The translations under genes and the position numbers were made by a program. From Streptosporangium becharense (GTDB lineage: Bacteria > Actinomycetota > Actinomycetes > Streptosporangiales > Streptosporangiaceae), in the NCBI RefSeq assembly GCF_014204985.1, contig NZ_JACHMP010000001.1, positions 4,030,001-4,094,000 of the forward strand: a DNA stretch of 64,000 bases. Direction: 5' to 3'. The notes beneath the pieces are model-generated. The model was not told the origin of the DNA, searched no databases, and was given only the letters and a program-made list of their open reading frames with translations. This document shows, one piece after another, positions 1 through 8,448 of the stretch. Within the stretch, counting starts at the first letter, position 1. Each line of letters opens with the position of its first letter.

Positions 1-88
1 CGGTGTGCGCACGGATCCGGCCGCCCCGCGCCGGACGGTGTGCGGCTTGCACGGGTTCGATCACGGTCGTGTCCGGCATCATCGGAAA

Positions 89-1078
89 GTGCGCATAGGG
101 GTCTTTCTGGTGGCGGCGGGTTTCCCCGGTAGGGAACCGGGTCAGGTGCTGCGCGACACCGTGGAGGCGGTCGTCGTCGCGGAGGAGGCGGGGTTCGACG
201 ACGCCTGGATCGCCGAGCACCACTTCATGTCGTACGGCGTGTGCCCGTCGGCGGTGACACTGGCCGGGGTGGCGCTGGGCCGCACGGCCAGGATCCGGGT
301 CGGCACCGCGGTGAGCGTGCTCTCCACCCGCCACCCGGTCGACCTGGCCGAGCAGGCGGCGATCCTTGACCACGCCTCCGGGGGACGCTTCACGCTGGGC
401 GTGGGCAGGGGCGGGCCGTGGGTGGACCTGGAGGTGTTCGGCACGGGACTGGACAGGTTCGAGCGCGGCTTCCGCGAATCGCTCGACCTGCTGTGCGACG
501 CGCTCACGCGGGACACGGTCTCCGCGGCCGGGGAGTTCTTCTCCTTCAGGACGGTGCCCATCGTCCCGGCCGCCCGGCTCCGGCCGATCGTCGCGTGCAC
601 CTCGCCGGAGACCGTGGCGATCGCCGCCGCACGCGGCCTGCCGATGCTGCTCGGCATGCACATCGGCGACGCGGACAAGGCCGCCGTACTGCGTGACTAC
701 GCGGTGTCGGCCGGGGGCCCGCCGTCTCCGCCCGGTCACATCGCGGCCGCCGTGGGCCATGTCGCGGACACGACGGAACAGGCGGTGCGGGAGCTCAGGG
801 AGGCCATGCCGCGCTGGCTCGAACCGGGGCTTGCGGGTTACGTGCCGGTGGACGGGCGAGTGCGTCCGCCACGCGATGTCCCGGGATACGTGGACTTCCT
901 GTGCGAGACGCATCCGGTCGGCTCACCCGACCGGTGCGTCGAGATGATCCTGCGGACCGCGGAGGCCACCGGTCTGGGGCACCTGATCCTCATGGTCGAG
1001 GGTGCGGGAGAGCACACCCGCACCCTCGACAACATCAGGCGGCTCGGGGCCGAGGTGCTGCCCCGGGTCCGCGGGTAG
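89..1078 (+). CDS. LLM-class flavin-dependent oxidoreductase (luciferase-like monooxygenase)
   Basis: Protein of 329 aa with the bacterial luciferase-like TIM-barrel pattern. It opens with the typical first strand VRIGVFLVAAGFPG, followed by EEAGFDDAWIAEHHF (an 'EHH' motif common in this superfamily) and SVLSTRHPVDLAEQAAILDHASGGRFTLGVGRG, the conserved central segment of F420- or FMN-dependent members. The open frame extends upstream to position 5, but that stretch has no family resemblance, so I chose the GTG at 89 where the first beta strand begins. Substrate and cofactor (FMN or F420) cannot be told from sequence alone. It is transcribed towards the convergent SCO5389-like gene and appears monocistronic in the window, although the left edge hides what lies upstream. 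Confidence 0.85.
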   Translation: MRIGVFLVAAGFPGREPGQVLRDTVEAVVVAEEAGFDDAWIAEHHFMSYGVCPSAVTLAGVALGRTARIRVGTAVSVLSTRHPVDLAEQAAILDHASGGRFTLGVGRGGPWVDLEVFGTGLDRFERGFRESLDLLCDALTRDTVSAAGEFFSFRTVPIVPAARLRPIVACTSPETVAIAAARGLPMLLGMHIGDADKAAVLRDYAVSAGGPPSPPGHIAAAVGHVADTTEQAVRELREAMPRWLEPGLAGYVPVDGRVRPPRDVPGYVDFLCETHPVGSPDRCVEMILRTAEATGLGHLILMVEGAGEHTRTLDNIRRLGAEVLPRVRG

Positions 1079-1150
1079 ACCGCGCGGCCGCGGGGTCGGC
1101 CGGCAGGTGGGGCAGACCCCGCCGGGAGGCGTTCGGCTGCCCCGTCTCCG

Positions 1151-1537
1151 TCAGCAGTCGACGAGCTCGGGGCTTTGGTTGAGGATCTGCGACCTGGCGG
1201 TGACGAACTCCGCGTGTGCGGCGGTGGCCGACGGGTCGAAGACCGCGACCCGGTGGCAGTTCTGGAAGGCGAGTCTCACTCCGAAGTGACGCTCCAGCGC
1301 GCCGCGCATGGCGTCGCTGGCGAGAGCGCGCAGCAGCTGGCCGCGGGCTTCCTCGTCCGGCGGGGGAACGGTGTTGTCGGCGAACTCGGCACCGGTGTGC
1401 TCGCGCTGCCTGACCAGATCGCTGATCAGCGACCAGGCGTAGGGCAACGAGTCACGGACGCAGGCGACGAACGCCGCGTCGTCCACCTCACCGGCCTTGG
1501 CCTGGTCAAGAAGATCGTTCGAAACGGTCAGCGACAT
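1151..1537 (-). CDS. SCO5389-family conserved protein
   Basis: Acidic soluble protein of 128 aa, starting MSLTVSNDLLDQAKAG. I recognise it as the small actinobacterial family typified by S. coelicolor SCO5389, whose function is unknown; this assignment is from memory of the family. It has no signal peptide, membrane segment or catalytic motif that I can see. It lies 63 nt downstream of the CooC/ParA-like ATPase on the same strand, an arrangement also known from Streptomyces, so the two are probably co-transcribed and functionally linked. The ATG at 1537 is preceded by an AGGAG-like stretch (reverse strand, about 1543–1548). Confidence 0.8.
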   Translation of the reverse strand: MSLTVSNDLLDQAKAGEVDDAAFVACVRDSLPYAWSLISDLVRQREHTGAEFADNTVPPPDEEARGQLLRALASDAMRGALERHFGVRLAFQNCHRVAVFDPSATAAHAEFVTARSQILNQSPELVDC

Positions 1538-1574
1538 ACTGCCTTCTCCTCTCAGAGGGGGATCAATCAGACAC

Positions 1575-1603
1575 TAGGTGGGTGTGGTGGGCACCACCAC
1601 CTA
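1575..1603 (-). other. Stem-loop between the ATPase gene and the SCO5389-like gene
   Basis: TAGGTGG (1575–1581) pairs with CCACCTA (1597–1603), and the latter contains the stop codon of the ATPase gene read on the minus strand. The intervening GGTGG/CACC bases allow a further inner stem. No T-tract follows. It could act as an mRNA-processing or attenuating hairpin that sets different levels of the two products, or it may have no role. Confidence 0.4.
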
Positions 1604-2566
1604 ACGAGAGAGCGACACTCGTGTGGGCCCGAACACGAAACCCGGGTCGACCTGCGCGGCGAGATCCTCCCCGGTCGCCCTGTTCGCCCACGCCTCGGCG
1701 TTGCGGAGGTGGAAGAGCACGGCCTGGCGGCCGAAGCGGTCCCAGTCTTTCTCCTGGGCGTCGAGACGCCCCAGGATCGTCGCCAGCGCCGCGGCGTTGG
1801 CGGGTTCGAGGTCGCCGAGGGTGAACGGGCGGCCCTGCTCCATCGCGCGGATCGCCGCGGAGTGCTCCAGGCAGACCAGCAGGTCGTCACCGACCTGGTC
1901 GCGGAGGAACGCCACGTCGTCGGGACCGTGCACCTTGTTGCCGACCACCGCGATCGGCACGTCGTAGTCGGCGGCGTAGTCGCGGTACTGCCGGTAGACG
2001 CTCACGCCCTGCCGGGTCGGTTCGGCGACCAGGAAGGTCAGGTCGAAACGGGTGAACAGCCCCGAGGCGAAGGAGTCGGCTCCGGCGGTCATGTCGACCA
2101 CGACGTACTCGCCCGCTCCGTCGACCAGGTGGTTGAGATACAGCTCCACGGCGCCGACCTTGGAGTGGTAACAGGCCACACCCAGGTCGTCCTCGCTGAA
2201 GGGGCCGGTCACCATCAGCCGGGGCCCCTCGGGCGTGGCGACCGAGAAGCCGGTGTGGATCGGGTCGTCCTGCGCGTCGAGGCGGAGCAGTCGTGAGCCC
2301 CGTCCGGGCGGGGTGGTCTTGACCATGGCGGAGGCCGAGGAGATGCGGGGGTTGTCGCCCCGCAGGTATTCCTTGATCTCGGTCAGGTGCGAGCCCATCG
2401 GGCGCGGCAGCGCGCCTTCGTCCAGCCCCAGGGCCATGCCCAGGTGCTGGTTGATGTCGGCGTCGACGGCGACGACGGAGGCGCCCCGGCTCGCTGTGTA
2501 TCTGGCGAACAGCGCGGACAGAGTCGTCTTGCCGCTGCCGCCCTTACCGACGAATGCCACCCTCAC
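1601..2566 (-). CDS. CooC/ParA-like ATP-binding protein
   Basis: Deviant-Walker P-loop NTPase of 321 aa. The N-terminus VRVAFVGKGGSGKTTLSALFAR carries the KGGxGKT motif of the MinD/ParA/CooC superfamily. VVAVDADINQHLG is the switch region, and VVVDMTAGADSF is the Walker B-type segment. Members of the CooC branch load metals into enzymes; the actinobacterial branch adjacent to SCO5389 homologues has no assigned role. The start is GTG at 2566, with GGAA eight bases upstream. Expression probably comes from the short space shared with the divergent DUF2867-like gene. It is followed by the SCO5389-like gene in the same direction. Confidence 0.85.
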   Translation of the reverse strand: MRVAFVGKGGSGKTTLSALFARYTASRGASVVAVDADINQHLGMALGLDEGALPRPMGSHLTEIKEYLRGDNPRISSASAMVKTTPPGRGSRLLRLDAQDDPIHTGFSVATPEGPRLMVTGPFSEDDLGVACYHSKVGAVELYLNHLVDGAGEYVVVDMTAGADSFASGLFTRFDLTFLVAEPTRQGVSVYRQYRDYAADYDVPIAVVGNKVHGPDDVAFLRDQVGDDLLVCLEHSAAIRAMEQGRPFTLGDLEPANAAALATILGRLDAQEKDWDRFGRQAVLFHLRNAEAWANRATGEDLAAQVDPGFVFGPTRVSLSR

Positions 2567-2581
2567 GACGACGTTCCAATC

Positions 2582-2596
2582 TGGTTATGAAAACCA
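2582..2596. promoter_or_regulatory. Small inverted repeat in the divergent intergenic space
   Basis: TGGTT (2582–2586) and AACCA (2592–2596) form an inverted repeat around ATGAA in the 30-bp gap between the CooC-like gene and the DUF2867-like frame. Its position would suit an operator for the ATPase gene. The same half-sites, in the opposite arrangement, occur at 6556–6580. Five-base arms are short enough to arise by chance. Confidence 0.25.
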
Positions 2597-2983
2597 TTGC
2601 AATCCCTTCGGGGGATCATCATGCCACGGCTCCGGGGCGGGTGTGACGTCTATCACCAGGAGAAACGGCCGACCCTTCCGGAACCGGGGGTGCGGGAGGG
2701 GGCGGGCATCGGGCCGGGGGACATCTCCTTCACGCCCGGCGACAGGTCGGCGCTCCTCACCGTCGTCGACGGAGAGGAGGATCGCTGCCCGGCCGCGAGC
2801 GTCACCGAGTCACACCGCACCGCCACCCTGGCGGTGATGACCGAACCGGGTCACTTCCACGTCGTCACGGTCGCCAGGCACCACCGCTGGACCGGTTCGG
2901 TGTATTTCACCGCGATCCGGCCTTTTCATCATCTCGTGGTGCTCGGCATGGCCAGGGCCGCGATCAGAGGGCCACGGCGGTGA
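2597..2983 (+). CDS. DUF2867-like protein, probably N-terminally truncated
   Basis: Open frame of up to 128 aa from a TTG at 2597; ATG at 2621 is another possible start. The segment GDISFTPGDRSALLTVVDGEE followed by VTVARHHRWTGSVYFTAIRPFHHLVVLGMARAAIRG matches my memory of DUF2867 domains, which end in a 'Y-x-x-x-I/V-RPFH-x-x-I/V' segment. Those domains are usually about 150–160 aa, so the N-terminal part looks short. The first 40 residues have no family character and there is no clear ribosome site. It may be a remnant or may start inside the frame. Function of the family is unknown. Confidence 0.45.
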   Translation: MQSLRGIIMPRLRGGCDVYHQEKRPTLPEPGVREGAGIGPGDISFTPGDRSALLTVVDGEEDRCPAASVTESHRTATLAVMTEPGHFHVVTVARHHRWTGSVYFTAIRPFHHLVVLGMARAAIRGPRR

Positions 2984-3207
2984 GAAGCCGGTGAAGGGCG
3001 GCTGATGACGAATGAACATCGGGCCGGCGCGGAGCACGGGAAAAGCAAGCGTCAATTCAGGACAGGCGAACAAAGGTCCGCGTTAACCTTTTTGTCATCT
3101 CCAGGAATGATTCGGCGGTTGTTTTTACCACTGCCATGACGAATGTTTACCAACGGTGCCGCTGAGGTCCGAGGGACCCGGGTATCCCCCCTCCGCGTCG
3201 GCTGATC

Positions 3208-5007
3208 TTGAAGCTCGGTACGGGGCCGGTCATCCGGGAGAACGCGGGTCGTCAGGAGGCTCTGGTGGTGCTTGGCGGAATCACCCTGTCCGTGGTCATG
3301 GCGCTGTCCACGGTGCCGGCTCCCTCCATTGCGCCACCGGTGGGACAGGCGGCGGTGGTCGGCGCGGTGGCGGCGGTTCCCGGTCGGGAACCGGACCGGG
3401 CACCGCGCGACACCGTGGAGGCGTCCGATCGATCCTCCCCAGGGCTGCCCGATCGATCCTCCGCAGGCTTGCCCATTCGGCCTTCCACCGGTCCGTCCGG
3501 TCGGCCTCTCACCGGTTCGTCTCCGGAGGTGTCCGGCCGATTCCCTGCCGGTTCGTCCCCGAGGGTGTCCGGCCGATTCCCTGCCGGTTCGTCCCCGAGG
3601 GTGTCCGGCCGATCCTCCGCCGGATCGCTTCCGAAGGCGTCCGCGCGGCCCTCCCCGCGACCCGACGGCGTCCCCTCCGCGCGGCACACCGGAGGCGCCG
3701 AGCTGCGGATCGAGAAGTCGTTCAGCCCCGCCGTGCCCCGGCCCGGCAGGGCCGTGACCTACACGATCACGGTCACTAACCCCGGCACCGCCGTCCACCC
3801 GGGTGCCACGGTGGTGGACGACCTGGCCGGGGTGCTGGACGACGCGGTGTTCAACGACGACGCCTCGGCCTCGTCGGGATCGGTGTCCTTCAGCGCGCCG
3901 AGGGTGGCCTGGACCGGCGACGTGGCCGCGGGTCAGACGGTGACGATCACCTACAGCGTCACGGCCGGTGACCCGCCGGCCGGGAACCGCAGGCTCGCCG
4001 GCCTGCTGGTCGGTCCCGAGGGCTCCAACTGCGAAACGGGATCGGCCGACCCCGCGTGCGGCAATCTCGACGCCCCCGGGCTGCCGCTGTTGTACGTGCT
4101 GATGACCGCGGACCGGGAGACGGTCAGACCCGGCGGGACGGTCTCGTACACGATCACGGCCACCAACCTCGGTGCCGCCGCCTACCCGGGAGCCCGGCTC
4201 ACCGGTGACCTCTCCCGGACGCTCGACGACGCCCGCTACAACGGTGACGCCCGGGCCACCTCCGGTGACGTCTCGCTGGAGGGAACGAGACTGGTCTGGG
4301 AGGGCGACGTCCCGGTGGGTGCGACGGTGGAGATCACCTACAGCGTGACCGCGGACGACCCGGACACCGGGGACCGGTTGCTGGACAGCGGGGTTCAGGC
4401 GCACGGTGGCGGGACGAACTGCCCGGACCCGGTGCCGTGGTCGGCCAGGATCGCGGGCCCGGTCCCGGGCGCCGACCCCGGCTGTTCCCAGCGGATCGCC
4501 GTGGAAGGTGTGACGATCCGCAAGCCGGAGGGCCGGGACGTGGGTGTCGCGCCGGACTCCGACTGCCCGATGGGCTCCGCCGACCCGGACTGCGCCGGGG
4601 GTCCGAACACGATCGTCCGGGAGACGGCGCGGCACCCCGCTCCGGTGCCGCCGCCCGGCCGGGTGCCCGCGCAGGCGGACGTCACCGGCTCGGCGCATGA
4701 CCACGACCAGGCGCACCTCCCCGAGCCGGTGTGTACCCTCGAGTTCGAGTGCGTTCCCGAGTCCGAGCCGGCTCCCCGGGTGCCTCCGGCGGGGATGATC
4801 CAGGACCGGCCGTTCCCGTTCCCCTCGCCGGTCGGGCCGGCCGGGCCGACCGGCGAGGGGACGGCGTCGCGGCTGCCGTTCACCGGCCCGCCGCTCGGTC
4901 CCGCCAGCGCGGGGCTGCTGCTCCTCGTCCTCGGCCTGGCCGTCCGGCTCGGTGCCCGCCGAGGCGTGTGGAGGCGCTCCGTCAGCCGCAGGCGGCGTCG
5001 AGCGTGA
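3208..5007 (+). CDS. LPFTG-anchored surface protein with DUF11-type repeats
   Basis: Predicted sortase substrate of up to 599 aa. An N-terminal hydrophobic stretch (LVVLGGITLSVVMALSTV) is followed by a Ser/Pro/Arg-rich linker of about 120 residues with an exact 36-bp internal duplication. Two or three DUF11-like beta-sandwich repeats come next; the motifs FSPAVPRPGRAVTYTITVTN and ADRETVRPGGTVSYTITATN mark repeat starts. The C-terminus has LPFTG, a hydrophobic helix and a positively charged tail ending RRRRRA, the classic cell-wall sorting signal. The TTG at 3208 gives a signal peptide with a basic n-region but no ribosome site; GTG at 3265 or 3268 has AGGAGG just upstream but a weak n-region, so the start is uncertain. 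No sortase is encoded in the window. The last 26 bp overlap the convergent LCP gene. Confidence 0.75.
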   Translation: MKLGTGPVIRENAGRQEALVVLGGITLSVVMALSTVPAPSIAPPVGQAAVVGAVAAVPGREPDRAPRDTVEASDRSSPGLPDRSSAGLPIRPSTGPSGRPLTGSSPEVSGRFPAGSSPRVSGRFPAGSSPRVSGRSSAGSLPKASARPSPRPDGVPSARHTGGAELRIEKSFSPAVPRPGRAVTYTITVTNPGTAVHPGATVVDDLAGVLDDAVFNDDASASSGSVSFSAPRVAWTGDVAAGQTVTITYSVTAGDPPAGNRRLAGLLVGPEGSNCETGSADPACGNLDAPGLPLLYVLMTADRETVRPGGTVSYTITATNLGAAAYPGARLTGDLSRTLDDARYNGDARATSGDVSLEGTRLVWEGDVPVGATVEITYSVTADDPDTGDRLLDSGVQAHGGGTNCPDPVPWSARIAGPVPGADPGCSQRIAVEGVTIRKPEGRDVGVAPDSDCPMGSADPDCAGGPNTIVRETARHPAPVPPPGRVPAQADVTGSAHDHDQAHLPEPVCTLEFECVPESEPAPRVPPAGMIQDRPFPFPSPVGPAGPTGEGTASRLPFTGPPLGPASAGLLLLVLGLAVRLGARRGVWRRSVSRRRRRA

Positions 5008-6403
5008 CGGCGCTCACGCCGGCGCGTGCCCCGGCGACTCCTCCCGTGACCTTCGTTTCCTTGTCGGGGCGACCGGACGGGCGGGCGACGAGCGGTGCGG
5101 AGGGGGAGGGACGCGTGGGCGGCCTCGTCAGGGCGGCGGTGACCTCACGCCTGATCAGGTCGTAGTCCGGATAGCCGGTGTTGATCAGCGGCGGGACGAA
5201 CTGCAGGCTTCTGATCTCGGCGTCCTTCACCTTTCCCGCCAGCTCCACCAGGTCCGGCAGCAGCTCGCGGGGGATGTCGGTGGAGACCGCGTTGACCGCC
5301 GCGTCGGCCAGCCGCTCGAAGCTGCGCAGGACCGTCACCGGATCGGCCTGCTTGGCCACGGCGTTCATCAGGCACTTCTGACGGCCCATCCGGACGTAGT
5401 CGTCGCTGAAGGTGCGGGATCTCCCGTACCACAGCGCCTCCTCGCCCGACAGTCTGCGCCTGCCCGCCTCGATCAGCCCCTCGTTCTGCCTGCCGTACAC
5501 GATGGGCTCCCTGATGTGGACCCGCACACCGCCCATCGCATCGATGATCTCCACGAAACCCCACATGTCGACCATCGCGTAGTTGGTGACCTCGATGCCG
5601 AGGATGCCGCTGACGGTCTTCTTCAGCAGCGTCGGCCCGCGGTGGCCCTTGGAGGCTCTGGGCACCGTCTCGGGGTGGTCCTCAGCGTACTGGTAGACCT
5701 CGTTGAGCAGGCCGGGGCTGTACGGGGGCTCACCCTGGAAGCCGTCGGGAAAGCGCTCACGGGCCGGGCCGGGGGGCATCGGGACGTCCTCCAGGTTCCG
5801 CGGCAGACCGAACAACACGGTGTCGCCGGTGCGGGTGTCCACGCTGGCGACGGTCATGCTGTCGGTGCGGATGCCGATGCGGTTGGCCGCCGCGTCCGCG
5901 CCGATGAGCAGGATGTTGATCCGCTCGCGGCCGTTCCACGGGTCGCTCACCGGGATGGGCGTGACACTTCTGGCGAACACCGAGGTCACCACGGTCTGGG
6001 AGATGTAGGCCAGCCGGGCCGCGTACGCCATGGGGGCGACCACCAGCACGCACAGCACGCCGATCGCGACGGCCGACAGCAGTCTGGCCGGGGCGGAGAG
6101 CGACTCCGGCCGGACGAGCAGGTAGGAGCGGATGACCACGGCCACCGTGGCGGTCGCCAGCAGCAGTGTCGCCAGCGCGAAGGCCCACAGCCAGACGGGT
6201 TGCACGGCGAGGGCGAGCAGTGCCGGCCCGGCGGTCAGCGCGGCGGTCGCGACGCCCGCGGCGAGGATCAGCTCGATCCCCAGCAGGAGGAGGCCCGACA
6301 GACGGCGACCCACCCAGATGTGGGCGAGGCCCCACACGAAGGCCGATCCCATCGTCAACGCCAGGCTTGACCCGACACTCGCACGGCCCCCACTAGCTGC
6401 CAT
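4982..6403 (-). CDS. LytR-CpsA-Psr (LCP) family cell-envelope phosphotransferase
   Basis: Protein of 473 aa. The N-terminal 130 residues hold several hydrophobic helices (such as LSGLLLLGIELILAAGVATAALTAGPALLALAV). The LCP domain starts at INILLIGADAAANRIGIRTDSMTVASVD and includes the conserved RNL in LFGLPRNLEDVP and the later YGRQNEGLIEAGRRRLSGEEALWYGRSR region with its Arg residues. LCP enzymes transfer lipid-linked glycopolymers to peptidoglycan at the outer face of the membrane. The open frame reaches 6547, but ATG at 6403 begins MAASGGRASVGSS just before the first helix and has GGGAG upstream. It converges on, and overlaps by 26 bp, the surface-protein gene. Confidence 0.9.
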   Translation of the reverse strand: MAASGGRASVGSSLALTMGSAFVWGLAHIWVGRRLSGLLLLGIELILAAGVATAALTAGPALLALAVQPVWLWAFALATLLLATATVAVVIRSYLLVRPESLSAPARLLSAVAIGVLCVLVVAPMAYAARLAYISQTVVTSVFARSVTPIPVSDPWNGRERINILLIGADAAANRIGIRTDSMTVASVDTRTGDTVLFGLPRNLEDVPMPPGPARERFPDGFQGEPPYSPGLLNEVYQYAEDHPETVPRASKGHRGPTLLKKTVSGILGIEVTNYAMVDMWGFVEIIDAMGGVRVHIREPIVYGRQNEGLIEAGRRRLSGEEALWYGRSRTFSDDYVRMGRQKCLMNAVAKQADPVTVLRSFERLADAAVNAVSTDIPRELLPDLVELAGKVKDAEIRSLQFVPPLINTGYPDYDLIRREVTAALTRPPTRPSPSAPLVARPSGRPDKETKVTGGVAGARAGVSAVTLDAACG

Positions 6404-6555
6404 CTTTCTACCATCTCCCGTCCGTCGCCCCCCTGCATCACAGGTTAGTAACGCTTTTCGGATGAATGGCCATGTGACCGTACGACGCGCTGGCGCGGGG
6501 CGGTCAATGTTCGGTGATCGAATTCTGCCGGACGATGAGAAATCCAAGTTCCCGT

Positions 6556-6580
6556 CAAAACCAACACTTAACTGGTTTTG
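6556..6580. promoter_or_regulatory. 8-bp-arm inverted repeat upstream of the 6630 membrane protein
   Basis: CAAAACCA (6556–6563) and TGGTTTTG (6573–6580) form a perfect inverted repeat with a 9-nt spacer. It lies about 50 bp before the GTG at 6630, in a locally A/T-rich stretch that must hold promoters for this gene and the divergent LCP gene. An operator is the natural reading; no regulator gene is adjacent. Confidence 0.4.
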
Positions 6581-6629
6581 CTCCGCAAAGTCGGGGATTT
6601 TCCGTTAGGGCGGTGAAGGGGGACAACCG

Positions 6630-7577
6630 GTGCGTAAAATGATCAGTGCGCTTCTGATCGCGCTCGGTTGCGTGCTCGCCCCGATCTCCCTGCTCGGCCA
6701 CTGGGTGGCGGAAGACCTCACCTCGTCCGAGGACTTCCTCGCAAGCGTGGCGCCGCTGGCCGGTGACCCGGACATCCAGGACGTCGTCGCCGACCGCGTC
6801 ACCGGTGTGATGACCCAGCGCCTGCGCGGGCTGGGCGTCTCAGCCGCCGGTGACCTCGTTCGTGTCTCGGTGCGCACCGAGGTCTCCGGCAAGTACTTCC
6901 CCGCGGCGTGGGAGGAGATGAACGACAGCGCGCATCGCCGGTTCCTGACGATCCTGCGCGGCGAGGGCACCCGCGACCCCTCCCTGCGCAGCGACACCGT
7001 CTTCCTCGACCTCAACCCGGTGTGCGAGCTGGTCAGGGGGAGACTGCTGGACGCCGGGCTCGGTGCCGCCGCCCGACTTCCCGAGATGCACCCCACGATC
7101 CGGCTGGTCTCCTCCGCCGACCTGATCAGGCTGGACGCCGCCTACCACCGGCTGGACTCGCTGAGGTGGGCCCTGCCCCTCATGTCGTCGGGGCTGATCG
7201 TGGCGGGGGTGCTGCTGGCCCGTGACCGCGGGGCCGCGATCGTCGGCGCGGGCCTCGGCCTGGCCGGAGGCATGATGCTGCTGGCCGTCGCCCTGTCCCT
7301 GGCTCGCAACGTCTACCTGCCCGACTCCCCCAGTCACGCGCTGCCCGCCGCCGCCGCGGTCGCCCTCTTCGACGCGGTGACCGGGCCCCTCCGGGCCGGG
7401 CTGCGCATGTTCTTCACCGCCGGACTGCTCACGGCGGGGGCGGTCTTCGCCGCCAGGGTCCGCGCGGCGGGCCGCCGGCTCCCCGACCCGCCACGGGTGC
7501 CCTCACTCACCAGTCCGCAGCACCCGCGAAGGACGTCGTCGTGGGCCGATAGCCGAGCCGGTCGCGGGCGGCCGTGA
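6630..7577 (+). CDS. Hypothetical integral membrane protein
   Basis: Protein of 315 aa starting at GTG 6630 with a good ribosome site (GAAGGGGGAC). One N-terminal helix (MISALLIALGCVLAPISLLG) leads into an outer domain of about 150 residues, where DEDFLASVAPLAGDPDIQDVVADRVTGVM-like spacing is seen in actinobacterial membrane proteins of unknown function. Three further helices follow (about residues 185–205, 210–230 and 255–280) and a basic tail. The last 71 bp overlap the convergent OleD-like gene, so the final 24 residues may be poorly constrained. No function can be assigned. Confidence 0.7.
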   Translation: MRKMISALLIALGCVLAPISLLGHWVAEDLTSSEDFLASVAPLAGDPDIQDVVADRVTGVMTQRLRGLGVSAAGDLVRVSVRTEVSGKYFPAAWEEMNDSAHRRFLTILRGEGTRDPSLRSDTVFLDLNPVCELVRGRLLDAGLGAAARLPEMHPTIRLVSSADLIRLDAAYHRLDSLRWALPLMSSGLIVAGVLLARDRGAAIVGAGLGLAGGMMLLAVALSLARNVYLPDSPSHALPAAAAVALFDAVTGPLRAGLRMFFTAGLLTAGAVFAARVRAAGRRLPDPPRVPSLTSPQHPRRTSSWADSRAGRGRP

Positions 7578-8448
7578 TGTCGAGGGTCCGCTCGACGGCC
7601 AGGTGCCCGACGGCGTAGCGGGTCAGCCGGGGCGGACGCGGCCGGCGCAGCAGCCGGAACGCGGTCTCCGCGACCAGCGCGGCGGGGTCGGCCAGGGACC
7701 GCGGAAGGTAGGCCGGTTCGGCGTCGATCCCGCGCTCCCGCAGGATCGCGCGCAGGGCGTCGTCCAGGACGACGGGCTCGGCGTCGGTCACGTTGAAGAC
7801 GCCGCGCTCGACCGGGCCCGCGGCGGCGAGCAGGCAGGCACGCGCGAGGTTGTCCACCGAGGTCAGGCTGATCCGCTGGCGCCCGTCGCCCACCGCGAGC
7901 AGCCGCCCGCCCCGGACCGCGCCGAGCACCCGGGGCAGCAGGGTGGTGTCACCCCTGCCGTAGACGGCGTGCGGACGCAGCACGACCGCCCGGTCCAGGC
8001 ACCGCTCCGCGGCGGCCTTGGAGGCGCCGTAGGCGTTGGCGTACCGCCCGACCGGGGCCTCGTCCTCGGCGGCCAGCACGGTCGGACGGAACGGGTCGTA
8101 CACGCTGGCCGTGCTCACGTGCACGAACCTGGCGCCGGGGAACGCCGCGGCGGCGTTGCGCGTGCCGTCCACGTTGGCGGCCCAGATGGCGCGCGGCGGC
8201 CCCCAGTCCGTGACGCTCCCGGCGCAGTGGATCACCGCGTCCACCTCGACGGGCTCCGGCCGTTCCCCGAGCAGGTCCCAGGACGTGTACGGCGCCCCGC
8301 CGACGTGAGCGCGGTCGACCGAGGTCCGCCTGCCGAAGGCCGACACGGTCCAGCCCTCCGCGACGGCCGCCCGGCAGACCGCCCCGCCCACGAACCCGGA
8401 GGCGCCCGTCACCGCGACCCGCAACCCCGGCCGGCCCGGTTCAGTCAC
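7507..8448 (-). CDS. NAD(P)-dependent epimerase/dehydratase, OleD/LstD-like reductase
   Basis: Extended short-chain dehydrogenase of 313 aa. The nucleotide-binding TGASGFVG is at residues 14–21 and the catalytic Tyr140-x-x-x-Lys144 lies in YGASK, with Ser in HVSTASVYDP. This 3-beta-HSD/OleD-like branch reduces the 2-alkyl-3-keto acid made by OleA in olefin and beta-lactone pathways; that role here is inferred from context. GTG at 8448 overlaps the stop of the upstream AMP-ligase by 8 bp, which fixes the start; the longer frame to 8601 has no family similarity. It is the last gene of the five-gene operon and overlaps the convergent membrane-protein gene by 71 bp. Confidence 0.85.
   Translation of the reverse strand: MTEPGRPGLRVAVTGASGFVGGAVCRAAVAEGWTVSAFGRRTSVDRAHVGGAPYTSWDLLGERPEPVEVDAVIHCAGSVTDWGPPRAIWAANVDGTRNAAAAFPGARFVHVSTASVYDPFRPTVLAAEDEAPVGRYANAYGASKAAAERCLDRAVVLRPHAVYGRGDTTLLPRVLGAVRGGRLLAVGDGRQRISLTSVDNLARACLLAAAGPVERGVFNVTDAEPVVLDDALRAILRERGIDAEPAYLPRSLADPAALVAETAFRLLRRPRPPRLTRYAVGHLAVERTLDITAARDRLGYRPTTTSFAGAADW

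Noticed and set aside
2588-2602. TGAAAACCATTGCAA as a Zur/Fur-type box
   Set aside because: It matches the left half of such boxes only; the right half lacks the symmetric TTTTCA, so I do not call a metal operator.
3052-4716. Minus-strand open frame of 554 codons opposite the LPFTG surface protein
   Set aside because: No start signal or domain; the plus strand has DUF11-type repeats and a sorting signal.
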